From Ciborinia camelliae (lineage: Eukaryota; Ascomycota; Leotiomycetes; Helotiales; Sclerotiniaceae), in assembly GCA_025890175.1 (NCBI GenBank), contig JANPYM010000001.1, positions 1,771,004 to 1,835,003 of the forward strand: a stretch of 64,000 nt of DNA. Reading direction: 5' to 3'. Below are positions 45,601 through 58,247 of this stretch, piece after piece. The position numbers and the translations under genes are program-made. The notes beneath the pieces were generated by a model. The model was not told where the DNA came from and did no database searches. It saw nothing but the letters and a program-made list of their open reading frames with translations. The stretch's first letter is position 1; each line of letters begins with the position of its first letter.

Positions 45601-46231
45601 CAGATGCAGTCTACAATTGTTTGATTGTTATTTGGATGAAAGTTGATTAGAGTAGAGGCTTTATTTTATTGGCACTGTCTTCCTCTGAACAAAAACAATC
45701 AATCCTGTGGTTTGATCTTTGAGTTATTTCATCTTATTTCAGATATCAATGGTGAATATTTCGGTTAAGCTCAAGCATACCTCCTGATTTTCATTGTTTG
45801 CATTGTCTGCACTTTCCCTGGATACCACACCTTTCTTCTAGTCATATAATTTCTAACATTTGAATGCATTGCTGATATATTCCTTTCAATAGTAAATCAA
45901 AAATAACTCTATAAGAGGCATAATCAATGCACCACCCATAGTTTTCCAAAGATAAACTAGCGAGAATGAGTTTTAATCGGATTTTTGAAGCACGAAACAA
46001 GTAGTTTGTAGACACGCTGCGAGGATAATTGGCGACCAAACTTATCAGTATCCATCAGGGTTAATCTTTCTTCGATTCATCTTTCAAACAGTCAAACGCG
46101 GCAGGAACTGTCGGAAGCGAACTTTTACTTTTACTTACAACTGCGACTTTCTCCCACAACAACACCATCGGAAACAGCTCAATAACCATCAAGAACGGAA
46201 TAAACAGCTGCTTATCGTCTCTTCTTTGAAA
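42695..46231. other. 3.5-kb stretch without a recognisable gene
   Basis: The space between VAS1 and the DUF4185-like gene, both plus strand. Only short ORFs occur (for example 43581-43829 +, 44524-44727 +, 45078-45311 +), none with a known domain or convincing splicing. It contains a CAA/AAC microsatellite at about 44725-44752 and a hairpin-forming inverted repeat at 44092-44160. It may hold a noncoding RNA, a decayed gene or a lineage-specific gene with small exons. Confidence 0.55.
44092..44160. repeat. Inverted repeat, hairpin-forming
   Basis: ATCTCCCCTGGAGAC at 44092-44106 pairs with GTTTCCAGGGGAGAAT at 44145-44160 over 13 of 15 positions, with a 38-base loop. Unknown origin. Confidence 0.65.
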
Positions 46232-47689
46232 ATGGCTTCAACATCTCGCAGAGAAATGCCCGAGATTAAGCAATACGTTACTTGGCCCCCTATCATCAAG
46301 CATATTGTCCCACTAGGTCATTTATACGACGGTAAGTCAACCTCAGAAACTCCATCAAGACTAACGATCTAACACTATTCAAGAGAGCGGGAACTCCTAC
46401 CCCAGAATTGGAGGACGATCAAGCGCATTGCCAAACGGACACGTGCTATTCCAATTTAACAATACATTCTGTCACAATGCAGCAGGCCAATTTCTAGGAA
46501 AAACCGATTCTACGCTCTCGTTTCTCACCAATCCCACGAATCCAGTTATGTCAAGATACTTGGCGCCACCAGGATCGAATAATGTTGAAATCAGCGAGAG
46601 ACAAATCCCAAGCTTGTTCAAGCGTTTCGACGACGAACTTGATGAGAAGAACGACAATAAGGTGTTCTGGGCAACTGGCGGGATCGCTTGGTATCTTATC
46701 ACAGGCGCTGCAGCATATGGATGGACATTCTTCGAATATCGAGGAATCAGAAAGGATGGCTCAACCTTTCTCGTGGCGGTCGGTATAGCCTCTGTAGACG
46801 TCGATTACCGTACCAATCCAACGACTATTGTAGCAAATCGTGAGATGGCTGGTTGGAGCGAGCGTATCTTGTTTTATGTAAGTTCACCAACTCTTTCCAA
46901 TGTGAAAATCTACTAAGACAATGACAGCCTAGTGAGCCTCGACTTGGAACTTTCTCTGTTCTTTCCGATGGAAGATATTTATACGCTTACGGCCACAAAG
47001 GTGGCGATCACAATGGGGATTATGACGTGGTACTAGGACGTGTACCTTTTGAGTTTGCAAAGGCAAGAGCTTGTTGGGAATACTGGGGTGGAGGAAGAGG
47101 TTGGGTCAAAAACCACATCTTTTCCTGGCCAGTCCTAAAGAACTATCTACATGGCCAAATATTTAACACAAAGTTGTTCGGAGAGGCTTCACCATACAGA
47201 TTTGGTTTCGTAGGCTGCACTCGCACGGGCGACAGCAAGCTGATGTTCGGACGAGCTGTCAATCCTTGGGGTCCTTTCGAAGTTGTCGATCTAATGAAGG
47301 CATACCCTTTGGGCCATATTCAGAAATTCGCATACACTGCCCATATGTTTGCTCACCCCTGGGCTTTTCCAGAGAACAAGGGGGATTTAATGGTCACATG
47401 GAGTGAAGGAGGATCGGCAGGAAATATCGTCGCAGTAAAGATCCGCTTCGAACAGGGCATTGGTCGCATACAACCCAAGGAGCTGAGAGTTATCCAACGC
47501 ATCGAGGAAGAACCAGACAATGACAATATCGCTTTATCGGAGCTGCAACTCAACGATGAACTCTATAGCTTCGCGCGGTATGAAAAGGACGGTGAGCAGA
47601 AAATCGTGATCGCCACAACCGAGAAGAAAAACGTATTCGAGAAGGCTGCCGTGGCATTTGGCAAACTATGTAACAAGGATGCTGCCTAG
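46232..47689 (+). CDS. DUF4185-like protein (predicted beta-propeller)
   Basis: Three exons, 46232-46331, 46384-46877 and 46928-47689, encode 451 residues; both introns are about 50 bp. There is no signal peptide. Repeated motifs such as LPNGHVLFQFNNTF, TFSVLSDGRYLYAYGHKG, SKLMFGRAVNPWGPFEVVDL and PENKGDLMVTWSEGG match the pattern of the DUF4185 family, a glycosidase-like five-bladed propeller of unknown substrate in fungi. The family call is from pattern memory and moderate. A glycan-related role is only a suggestion. Confidence 0.7.
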
Positions 47690-48708
47690 GAGCATTCTGG
47701 ACAAGAAATGAGAATCATGAGATGAGTGGAACAGTTTTGACACAGTATTTGCAATTTTAGCATTCGAGGATGGTTATTGAAGTTATTGCAGGATATGCCA
47801 TAGTACTTTGATTGGGACTACCCAGAAGAGAATTGAAGATATCTGCTATTTGATATAAAAGGTCCAGTTTATGCATTGTGAGTTCCAGTGCAGTTACTGT
47901 TATATATGGCGAGAAAATTAGAGAGAGATTACCTCGACTCGACTGGCCGGATTGACAACGCCAATGTCTCTGAGAGGATTTTGGAAATTATGATTCTATT
48001 AACCTAATCACGATATACTTACTGACGTCCTACGCAACCAAGGAGAGGAACATACATCACTTGGCTGAAAGCTCATTCTAGTACCGTACTCATCGCTAAG
48101 CATTCATGTTTAGCTTGATAGTACACATGGCAGCTAGATACATCAAGCTGCTACTACTTTGCTGCAATCCCAACTCTTGACAAACGACAAGAAATTCTGG
48201 CAGTATCTACCTATTAGCATCAACTATAAGCCCTATACAATCCAACAAATACTCACAGTCAGATCCTACTTTGGAAAGACAAAGTGCCTGCGGTACACAT
48301 GTGACCACGAGATCAATCGAAGTAGGCAGATAAGATTTGAAATCAAGACACTGATTCGAGAAGGAAGGCGAACTTAAGATTAGTCATCCACTAAGCTACA
48401 AAAATCACGCTAGCCAAGAAGCTCGGACCGGTCCTAGATATCAGGAACTTTCTTGTCGCGAACATTATCAAGCGCCTCATCTTAACAATACCCAGACAAT
48501 TTGCTGTCGATATATACCTATCGTCGCCTACTCATAACTGCGCATACAACAAAAGAGTACTATCAAACTCGGAGACAGCTCTTCCATCTATACACCAATT
48601 GCCACACACAGACAGACCAGAGACAACCCTGCAAAGCCACCAATACCGGCAGCTACAGTATCCTGTCCGATTTAAAACTCCCATCCTCAGCCATCCACCA
48701 AATTCAAA
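47690..48708. other. Intergenic region, no gene seen
   Basis: 1.02 kb between the DUF4185-like gene and U2AF, presumably holding the U2AF promoter and 5' leader. The ORFs at 48159-48377 and 48501-48815 are judged spurious. Confidence 0.55.
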
Positions 48709-49400
48709 ATGGCCAACTACCTTGCCTCGATCTTCGGTACCGAAGCCGACAAAGTAAACTGTTCTTTCTACTACAAAATCGGCGCCTGCCGCCACGGCGA
48801 CCGCTGTTCCCGTAAACACGTCAAGCCCTCCTACTCACAAACGATCCTCCTCCCCAACCTCTACCAAAACCCCGCCTACGACCCCAAAAACAAGATGAAC
48901 CCCTCGCAGTTACAGAACCACTTCGATGCATTTTATGAGGATTTCTGGTGCGAGATGTGCAAGTTTGGAGAGATTGAGGAGGTCGTCGTCTGTGATAATA
49001 ATAATGATCGTATGTCTTCCCTCGCCCGTTCCCCGTTTTTCCAAGAACGTGACTAATACTTCCTGCCACAGATTTAATCGGCAACGTCTACGCCCGCTTC
49101 AAATACGAAGATTCGGCGCAAAAAGCCTGCGACGCCCTCAATTCGCGCTGGTACGCCGCCCGCCCCATCTACTGCGAGCTCTCCCCCGTCACCGATTTCC
49201 GCGAAGCATGTTGTCGACTCAATAGCGGCGAAGGATGCGTGCGAGGCGGTTTCTGCAATTTCATCCATCGCAAGAACCCGAGTGATGAGTTGGATCGCGA
49301 GTTGGAGTTGAGTACTAAGAAGTGGTTGAGGATGAGGGGAAGAGATGAGAGGAGTGTGACGAGGAGTCCGAGTCCCGAGCCTACGAGAAAGAGATATTAA
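48709..49400 (+). CDS. U2AF small subunit (U2AF35-type splicing factor)
   Basis: Two exons, 48709-49009 and 49072-49400, encode 209 residues around a 62-bp intron. The start MANYLASIFGTEADKVNC opens the first CCCH zinc finger (CSFYYKIGACRHGDRCSRKH). A UHM-type RRM follows at about 45-145 (FDAFYEDFWCEMCKFGEIEE, NVYARFKYEDSAQKACDALN), then the second CCCH finger (CCRLNSGEGCVRGGFCNFIH), and a short Arg/Ser tail (RSVTRSPSPEP). This is the full U2AF35 order. Role: with the large subunit, recognises the AG at 3' splice sites early in spliceosome assembly. The RS tail is short, as in other fungi. Confidence 0.95.
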
Positions 49401-50170
49401 GGAGGTGGGACCGGGGACTGCGGAATGCTTCTTTGGTGGGATGGGGCGGATTGGTGGGCGAGGTGAGAATTTGGGAGTTGGGAAAAAGGGAGGAGAACGA
49501 TTCAGTTGACGGATACTTCTCAGATACGCAATTTGAAGCCTCACTCACAACTCGCGTGATACGAGGAGACGGTTGCAATGAATTTGTAATCACATTAGGC
49601 GTTTATGGTCACCTAGTCATTTCAATCAGTTGGGGGAATCAAAGCAAAACGCATAAGCAAAGCACAGCAGCAGCGAGAAGCTCATTTATAATCACCGCAT
49701 CGGAAACTTGATCAACATGTAAATAAAAAGATATCCAAAGCACATGCATACATGTTCACATAAAGTCGGATCCAATATAAATAGGAGAGTTTTGGTGTAT
49801 TTCATTAATTCAGCATCCAGCCATCCATGCAATGATCTTACATGAATGCATATTTCATTCATGTACCATCCCATCCAGTAATCTCACCGCAGGCAGAAAA
49901 GAGACCCTAACATATGTAACATACGGTAAGGCTAACGCCCGCCCGCCCAATCTATTAGTGTATTCGACCCTCCCAAAAGTGCAAGTGCAAGTGCAAGCGC
50001 ATGTGTGATTCCCTGCCTCTGCCCTTCTCGATCATAGAAGTAAAAGGAGAATCGTCAGTAGAGGAGGTGACTTTGGACTGCTCAGCTTGGGATGCGCCAA
50101 GCATTGCAGTTGAACTTTATATTGATCAGCCCAACTCATTCCAACGCCTTCCGCGTTTTCCTCATTCAAA
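49401..50170. other. Convergent 3' region, no gene seen
   Basis: 770 bp between U2AF (+) and the OSBP gene (-). It holds a short AAGTGC repeat at about 49978-49997. ORFs here are shadows or spurious. Confidence 0.5.
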
Positions 50171-52295
50171 TCATCCCTCGGCATCTACAAACTCATCGAG
50201 GCTGTGGGTATCCGTGTCTAGTCGATAAAGTGTGGCGCTTGCTGTCCCTTGGGTGTCAGTAGCTGCTGGTAAGTCTTTCCTTAGATCATCCTGGAAATCG
50301 ATTAATGAGCTTTGGTTTTGGCCTTGCGCCGTACTCGTAGATTGGAGGGTACGTTCGAGATCCTTTTGTTGCTGGCCGTTATTCTGCGTCTGGGCTGCGT
50401 GGAGATCGGCTGGTATATGAGCTGGAGCCGGAGCTGACGAGTCGCTCCTGAAATCAATGAGATTCTCCTTCTCCTTCTCCAGAGGGGGTAATGGAACCGG
50501 AGCTGCTGCCGCTGATACTGGTGCTGGTACGGGGTTGGCCTGTTCTGTGTGTTGGTGATGCTGTGGGGGAATACGGTTTTTTTCCATGGATTTCTGACCT
50601 GGAAGGATTGGATAAACCGCGAGGATTTGTTCCGTCTGTTTTTGTGGACTCTCGCCATCACTGTTTCCCGTGTTAGTACGATATGTGGCGAACGACTTCT
50701 ACTAAACTTACATGCTTGCATTCAAGATCCAATCCAGATCTTCTTCGCCCTCTTCGGAACCGCCGGGACCACCTCTAACTAATCTGAACAACCTCGGAGT
50801 CCATTCAACGCCATCCTCTGCCCTTTTCGCTGCTTCATCTCTCTGCATGTCCTCAATAAATGTCTTCTCATCTGTCGCAACTTCATGGTTTCGTTCCTTA
50901 ACTGCTTTTGCCGTCTTTAGCCATAACTTTTGCGATTCTCGATCCTCTTGTTCTTCTAATGGTCTCACCGATGGAGGTGATGGTCTCGCTCTTGTGGCAT
51001 CAAATAGAAGGTCTTTCTTGCCCGTCTAAAAGTATAATCAGTAAATTCCACCAATGTCCAGGGCCCAGAGAACCATACCCTAACGTTCTTAATAAACATC
51101 TCCCCACTCCACATACCGGAAAGCTCATAGAGAACTTCCCCTGTCTTGTCATTTTTAATTGTACCCCCAATAGCGTTGTACGTTCCGCTAAAGTAACCTT
51201 TCGTCTTGAACTCAATATCTGCGCTCAATCCAAGCTCCGGGCAGCGCACAAAACTGTGATCACCAAGCTCATACTTCATCTTGCCGAACAGAATACCTCG
51301 AGCGTACATATTGGGTTGGGTCAGGATGCTAGTAGCAAATTAGTACCTAATGATTGGCCATAATTTGAATTCCGTAGAAAGAAACCTACTATCGTTCGCC
51401 TTTAGGTCCGGTTCCTCTATTTAAAAACCTCAATATAGCAATTCCCTCCATCAAACTAGCGGCAGAATTGCCCAAAAATTTACTTCGAGGCTTCAAGCAT
51501 CCATCGATCCGTATGTTATGTTCTGGTGCCATATAGAAGTAACTCGACTTTGGAGGATGATGTGAGGTCTGCTCGGAAATATAGTAGCCCTTAGTATTGT
51601 CTGGGAACTGCCAATAGCAAGTATAGATCTCGCCAAGAATAGGATTGAGTGGTTTCTTAACCCCTCTGCGATATCTCATTAGCACGAAGGCTCCTCTTGA
51701 ATGGGTGGGTTCTGCCTTACGGAGGTTTGATGTGCCATCCACTCAAATAGAACTTAACGACCGATGTAAATCTTTGTAATGGATCGTCTATTTCCGCCAT
51801 TGGTAGCAGAGTTTCGGGATGCGCCATGAAGCTATACACCATCAGCATGCCTGCCTTCTCATGTTCTCGTTCCTTCCGAAACCCCGGTGTCTACGCACTT
51901 TGTGATTCTTTCCAACATGCTCCTTGGCTCAAGGATAAAGGTAGGTAAGACGACGCGGCTCAGATCCGCCCCAGGACGAAGTTGCGAGATGATGTGGGAG
52001 AGAACTGTACACCATTCCATGTCAGCCTCACATTCTCTCTCTCTTTTCAAATCTCAAGAGTTCCTACCATTTCCCTGTTCCGGCTCAACGACCGTAGTCT
52101 CATCCTCAGCATCAGAAATCTTCGATTCATCGACGGAAGACCGGTTGCCTAAAATCCCCATATTGACATTAGTGATGCTGTTTCAAATTGTCCACTTCAC
52201 TCTGAAGCCATAGCATATCGATGAACCACATTCCAGCGAGAGAAAAACATACTTGCACCAGACTGCCTCCGATGAACATGTCCCAAGCTAAGCAT
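50171..52295 (-). CDS. Oxysterol-binding protein (Osh4/Kes1-like lipid transfer protein)
   Basis: Eight exons: 52295-52253, 52148-52068, 52004-51899, 51831-51721, 51665-51390, 51328-51079, 51025-50712 and 50660-50171, giving 556 residues. All seven introns are 51-104 bp and every join keeps frame. The ORD has VLSHIISQLRPGADLSRVVLP, GWHIKPPGVKKPLNPILGE and the OSBP fingerprint EQTSHHPPKSSY at about 145-156, then GEVLYELSGMWSGEM. There is no PH domain, as in yeast Osh4-Osh7. Role: exchange of sterol and PI4P between membranes. The start was set at MLSLGHVHRRQSGA because it alone matches phase with exon 2. The C-terminal about 140 residues are an Ala/Pro/Gln-rich extension with two LIDF motifs (461-464, 513-516), not usual for Kes1. 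Confidence 0.92.
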
Positions 52296-54465
52296 CCTTG
52301 CGATTTAACGACTGTAAACAGAGCTTTCTTTCGAATACTTTAGGATATTAGGATCGAATCTCCGAAACCACAACTTTCCAATTATAGTATTCGTAAGAGG
52401 AAGCTGGGTGGGAAAACAGGTAGACAATTTGAGGATTTTCAAGGTATGTCGTTGTTGTAAATGGCTCGCAAGGTGGGTGGACCTTGATAAAAAGATAAAA
52501 AAGATTCGTTACCGGCAGGAAGTACAAAAATGCAAGTAATGTGCTGAAAATGTGAGGGGGAACCACCACGCAACGCGCAAACGTCACAGGCTTTAATAAA
52601 TACCTAGGGCAGGCAAGCAGGCAGGGCAGGCAGAGACAGGCGAAAGGCAGAGAGGCAGAAAGGCAAGAATTTATTAAATTTAGGATATCAATATCAATAT
52701 CAATATCAATATCGCTATAGGTATCACTATGGGTATCACTATCACTTATCACTATCACTACTGAGTGGTGCGGTGAGCGGTGATTGATGACTGATGGCTG
52801 GTGACTGGTGACTTGTTGTGTTGTGAATGTTGTCAATGTTGTCAATGTTGTCAAGGTTTTTATGTAAGACAATCAATCCAATCCATTGAGGTACTGAGAA
52901 CCTAGGTACTCTTAATATTGTACCGTGAGAGAAGTCATGCGTGGCGACGTAGGGAAATAAATCCAGCACCGTATGTACCGGGTAATGAACCCATACCAAT
53001 TAATTTATTTCGTCATCGGAATTTAGACTACAGAGTGTGACTTTTTGAAGTTCCTCCTTTGTACGAAGTGTAACTGTGTATGATAAATTAGCAATAATAC
53101 ATATCTACTAGGTAATTACCTAGGTTGGTAGATACCTATCGAAAGTATTTTATAGGTTTATACTATTACTAATCTATAGAATCTATCTACCTCCTAGGTA
53201 CACTAGGTATCTAGCTAATATTTTCTAGGTACCTCTCTATTAAAACATTATTACCAACCTAGATGTAACTACTAAATAGATGCCTATTCATCTAGCTATA
53301 AAACAATATAATATACCTATCGTAATATAATAATCCATTTCATTTTAATCTATATTATACAACCTATCTAAATAGATAAGAAAGAGAAAGAAAAAAAACG
53401 TGTAACGGTTTATATCGCTATAGGGCTTATGATTAATTAATCAATAATAATGATTTTAGTTTAAACCTAACAAAGTATCTATGGATAGCTGCCTACGGTT
53501 CCCCTTCCCCTTCCCTCTCCCCTTAGCACAAAAAAATGGAAATCAAAAGGAGTATCAAATAAAACATCTGTGCCGAACACAATCAGAAAGGAGACTGCCT
53601 ACCTTAGCGGTGAGCTTAAGCTTGCTTACGAGTATAACCTTATGACACTCACTCGCCAGCCATCAAGTAAGGGGGCGGGGACGGGGATGGGGTACCACCA
53701 AAGTGATTCGGTCGAAACGCCGCAACACTCTCGCATCAAACTTCACGCCTTCACGCTATCAAATATCCCCCAAAATTTATGGAACGCATTCAAATCAAAT
53801 CAAATAGATATCTATATTAATTAAATATTTCAATTTGTTCAATCTGCCTTGTCCCTCGACTCCTCGCAGTTAGTTCCGAATACTCATCCATCTAAAGCAT
53901 ATATACTACCACAAACCAAACCAAACCAAACCAACCCCAAAAATATTAATGTAATTTATCCATATCCCATATCCCGTATCCCATATTTCTATCCATATTC
54001 TATATTTCCCGCATTCGCCATCAGATTCAATTCAATTCAATCCAATCCAATTCCATCCCTACCCATTTCCTTCCCACCAAGCAGCCTCCCCTAACCTACA
54101 AATCTCCCCCCTCCCACACACCCCATCCGCCGTCTTTCTCCCTACAATGCTTATCATTACAAGGATCGTGAGTGTCAGATATTATATAGACAGAATACGT
54201 GAATTATATGCCTTGCTGATTTCCAGGGATTCCTTCCTTTCCCTTTCCCTCTCCCCATCCATTTCAGGCAATCAGCTTTCCCCTCCCACCGAACCATGAA
54301 AATTCCATCACTACACCCGTCGCCATATTACTCCGGTCCTTTCTACAATACATGCGAGGCTTTAAAACACCAAGAGACTTTTTCTGACCAAGGAAATTCG
54401 TTGTTGTGACGATCAAATGCATATTATTAGAGCAAAAAAGTGAAATATGTGTAGAGAGCCTTTTA
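52296..54465. other. Intergenic region, AT-rich, no gene seen
   Basis: 2.17 kb between the OSBP start and the TRP-like 3' end (both minus). It includes an ATCAAT repeat at about 52685-52718, an AT-rich part at about 53040-53460 with many TACCTAGGTA-like motifs, and AACC and TTCAA repeats near 53912-53938 and 54026-54055. ORFs over 52348-52999 lie in repeats and are rejected. Confidence 0.55.
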
Positions 54466-57400
54466 TCATCGAGGATGATCAATAGATGAACCTCCACTAA
54501 TTCGTCCATCCACCAGTTCAGCAGAGCTGCCAAGATATTGTAAGTTGTTATCCGGAGGATTTATGGTATGGATGTGGTGCTGAGAAACATATCCCACACT
54601 CGTCGGTCGATCATTTCCATAGGCCTCTGTGAAATTGCCAAAAGAAGTGTTCCGAGAATGACCATATCCTTCATGTAGTGCTATGCTAGATTTGGCAGAT
54701 ATGTCGGAATGCCGCTTATTGGAATTCGACCTCTCGAATGGAAGTCGTGAAGTAAGCGAGTTTTGAGGAGTGTGACGACTACTACCGGGAATGGTTAAAT
54801 CCACGCTTGTATTTTGTGATTTCCGGCGTGAGCTCTTTCGCGGAACTGTAGGTGTTCGAGTTGGAGGGCATGAGGGCATGTTTGGTATTGGATCGCCAGC
54901 TCGTGAACCATGAGGGACTCTTGAACTGGCTTTGGAAGGAAATCTACTAGGCAATTCCATACCCCCTTCAGGAATCTTGAACCCTTGCAGCGAGGGGGGG
55001 ACATCAGAAATCCGGGTCATTTCAAACTCGTCTTCGTCATGGTAGCTCTGTCCATCGTCTGATTCTATAGGGCTGACCAATTCACCATCGTCGGAACCTG
55101 CTCCGTCCACGTGCGATGGGCCACCTTGTCCTGGTGCACCAGCCTGCCCACCGCCTTCATCATCAGAATCAGAGTCGATCAGACCATGTCGAATCGCTCC
55201 GGTAGCAACTGGAACCCCCTCTGGCGGTGACTCATCACCAGGTGCGTTTCTTGCGTTGTTCATTCCCGGTGGCATCCTTGAACTTCTCACTACCTCGAAT
55301 CCTTTGCCCTTTTCTTTCGTTTTGCCTTTGAAAAGGCTCTTGAACCAACCCGCAGCAGAGGCAGGAATTCCCGTAGGGTCTGTTGGGCCAGTCTTGATTC
55401 TTCGACTTGGTGCTTCGGCGTTCAAAGCAGGCCCACGAACTCCGTAATAGAAGTCAACCTCTCTTGTAGTGTAATCAGCCTTCGATCGGTTTAGTTCCAG
55501 TGGTGCTCCTTCTAATGTTTGTTGCTGAGATGGACTATTACGGCCAGAGATTGAAGGCCCCTCGAAGGGCTCAATGGCATCAGGATCGGGGGGCGGTGAT
55601 TCGTGTTGACTCCATCGCCTATTGTTCCAATCACCACTAGCCCACGATCCTCGACTCCTTGCCCCTGGTGAATAAGCATCTACTGTCGGTCGGCGGAATC
55701 TAGGAGGCCGATAGTAAGGATCGGCTGTATCGGTTGTGTTGAGACCTAATATGGCACCTTTGTTACGTCCTCGGCCGCTCGGCGCTGCAGCCGATGGCAA
55801 GAATGAAAAGCTGCTTGCCTCTCCCGGTGTAGTGGGAGTATAAGAGCTTGGTGCACCGCTGCCAACCCGATGTGCAGGCATCGCACCGAAGGCATCTACA
55901 CCCATACCATCAAGATTTGTACTTTTTCTGTTAAGCAAAATGCCAGCACTGCCAGCAGATTGACTCCGAAGCCTTCCTCCCTCAATCAGATATGATTTTC
56001 TGTCTTGTTCGGACAGCATAGCGGCATTTGATAGGTGACTTTGACGCGATGTAGCATCCCGGCGAGGTAACCTTCTAGACAACTGTCGCATACCAAATAC
56101 CTTGGACAGACCGCCCCTAGCTGCCCCGCTCTCATCGCCTCCGGCTCCCGTGAGCCTAGCAGCAACTTCAACAATGGTCTGGATCGCATTCAGCATAAAG
56201 CCAAGGATGAGTACAATGGCATGCATCAGGAGAATTGTATATCCAACCCATCCCCTTGGTCCTTCAGTAATACCGAGTGAAGGAGCAAATGCTATCATCA
56301 ACAAAATGGTTGAAAAGCGTACGGCAGCGAAGAATGTGTGATAAGCATTCATTGATGTTGGCGAGTGAAAAGGGCGAAATGCATGTAAAGTTAATATTGT
56401 GATGACCTCGCAAATCGCAAGAAGAACGAGCTGAGCAATGCCAGAAGGCTGAACAGCCCCGATTGAAATACCACGGAGAAAGGTAAGAAGTACCGGTACT
56501 AGGGCGAAGGGGGCCGCATTATCCGAATATGTGTTGTACAATGCTCCGTAGGTAAGGACCGTGGGAAGATCATCGAATAAGTAGGATTTTGGTCTTGCCG
56601 TTGCAATGAGGTACAACAGGTAGATGGCAAAAACGACAATCACGATTAGCATAAGTAAAGCCAGACCGGTGGTATGGGCTGGTGACTTAGAAGCTTCGAC
56701 TAGTTGAAACATGGAAAGAGCAACGATGGGAAGTAAGAAATAGTTAAACACAATGCGAATCACATTTCCAACAGAAAACGGTACGTTCTTCTTCCTCAGA
56801 TCCTCTTCTTGCGTGCCCATTAGAAGTCTCCGCACCCAACGCATGGCGAAACCGATCTGAATAAGTACGAGGACAACTCCAATGATGGCTAGAAGCCAGA
56901 CGGTCATCCCGGCCCAGACGTCATCGGGTTCTCCCATCCCAATCAGCTGACGCATACGGTCGAGACCAAAGGTTCCGTTCACTACGTATATGCCGTCTAC
57001 CAGGCTATCTTTGTAGGTGTGGCTGATGAAACTTTCGTTAAACATCAAAGACGACCAAGAAACTTTACTCACGATGGGTTGATAGAAGCCAGGGTAGTTA
57101 AGTGTCAAGCCCCCGGTGAGAACAACGAATTGGATATATTGTAGACAATCGCCGAAGCCAGGTGTAACCAAACGGAGAAGATCAGCATCTCGGCCATAAT
57201 TTGTTGTCCATCGAAAGATGTCATTAGTGCCCCAAGGACTGTATATGCTTGCAAAAGCAGTTGCAAATCCGACACACACAAGCACAATCATCGGGACATA
57301 CTTCACAATCCCAGCTAAATTGCTTCCAATATCAGGCGTAATATCAGCCGATATGCAGCCGATAGGGGTAGCAGCCGTATCGCCGTTCTTAATCACTATT

Positions 57401-58247
57401 GTTGTAGTGAACGAAGTGAAAGCATACGAGGAGTAGAAGTTGTTGTTAAACCCAAAGGAGGGAAAAGTGTATGGGTCCCACCTAGAGCAGATTAGCTATT
57501 CGAGCACTATAAAATATATTGAGCCGTGGCTTACCTTGATGCATTGAAAGAAGGGCCAAGCGGACATGAGCCGTTAACAAGCTGATTACAGAAATCTACA
57601 TAATTATTGTATGGCTCATAGGTTAGCACTGTGACCTTATTGGAGAGCGTTGTAAGTTTCCGAGAAGATGGATCAGGCTCGTCTGCAATCTTGCCATTGT
57701 AGGTGTCGGATGAGTTGCTCTGCCAGTACGCTATGTCGGTTGATGGAGGTAGGCTATTCAGAAGTGATCCTGGGCCCGATCCCCTAACCTCACCCCATAC
57801 TTGGACCGCAAGATTATGAGTTGATTCGGTAGTATTGAACACTGCCCATAAGAAATATGGAACAAATTGTAATTGATAAAATCCGTTACTCTGAGGACCC
57901 CGGTAGCTCTGCTCCAAGCAGTTTGAGAACTCTATGAACACGGCGGACACGGGAGCGATCCAGAAGGTTGAGATCATTACCACAAGTATTCCCCAGACGC
58001 CGGAAGATATTTTCGTAGAAGCTCTGAACCGAAGACAGGATACATTGGTTCGATCTTGAGCAGACGCTCGAGGGGATGCATGCGATCGATTCGAGTATTG
58101 TTCGCCTTGATATCTCCTCCCCCTTATCTTCTCTTGCTCCCAGCAGCCCGCAGACATTATCAAAGTGGTATTCGAACGACTCGTTCGATCATGGTCAACA
58201 TAGGAATTCGAAATGACCTGAGCTTCGTATCTCGAATTTCCTGGCAT
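54466..58247 (-). CDS. TRP-like polytopic membrane protein (fungal TRP/Pkd2-Flc group)
   Basis: Two exons, 58247-57535 and 57481-54466, encode 1242 residues around a 53-bp intron. A basic cytosolic start of about 90 residues leads to a signal-anchor helix (GVWGILVVMISTFWIAPVSAVF). A luminal ML-like N-terminal domain with N-glycosylation sites and paired Cys (CLEQSYRGP, FCNQLVNGSC) follows to about residue 270. About nine transmembrane helices come next (for example VPMIVLVCVGFATAFA, VWLLAIIGVVLVLIQIGF, TGLALLMLIVIVVFAIYLLYLI). From about residue 690 the tail is long, Ser/Pro-rich and probably cytosolic. The layout matches fungal TRP-like proteins related to Flc and S. pombe Pkd2, implicated in calcium homeostasis and wall integrity. 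Channel activity is not shown by sequence alone. Confidence 0.87.

Noticed and set aside
49074..49544. 156-codon minus-strand ORF
   Set aside because: It is antisense to the U2AF second exon, with no independent support.
52348..52999. Minus-strand ORFs of 174 and 85 codons upstream of the OSBP gene
   Set aside because: They run through ATCAAT and TGATGG simple repeats; the translated sequence is repeat-driven and has no domain.
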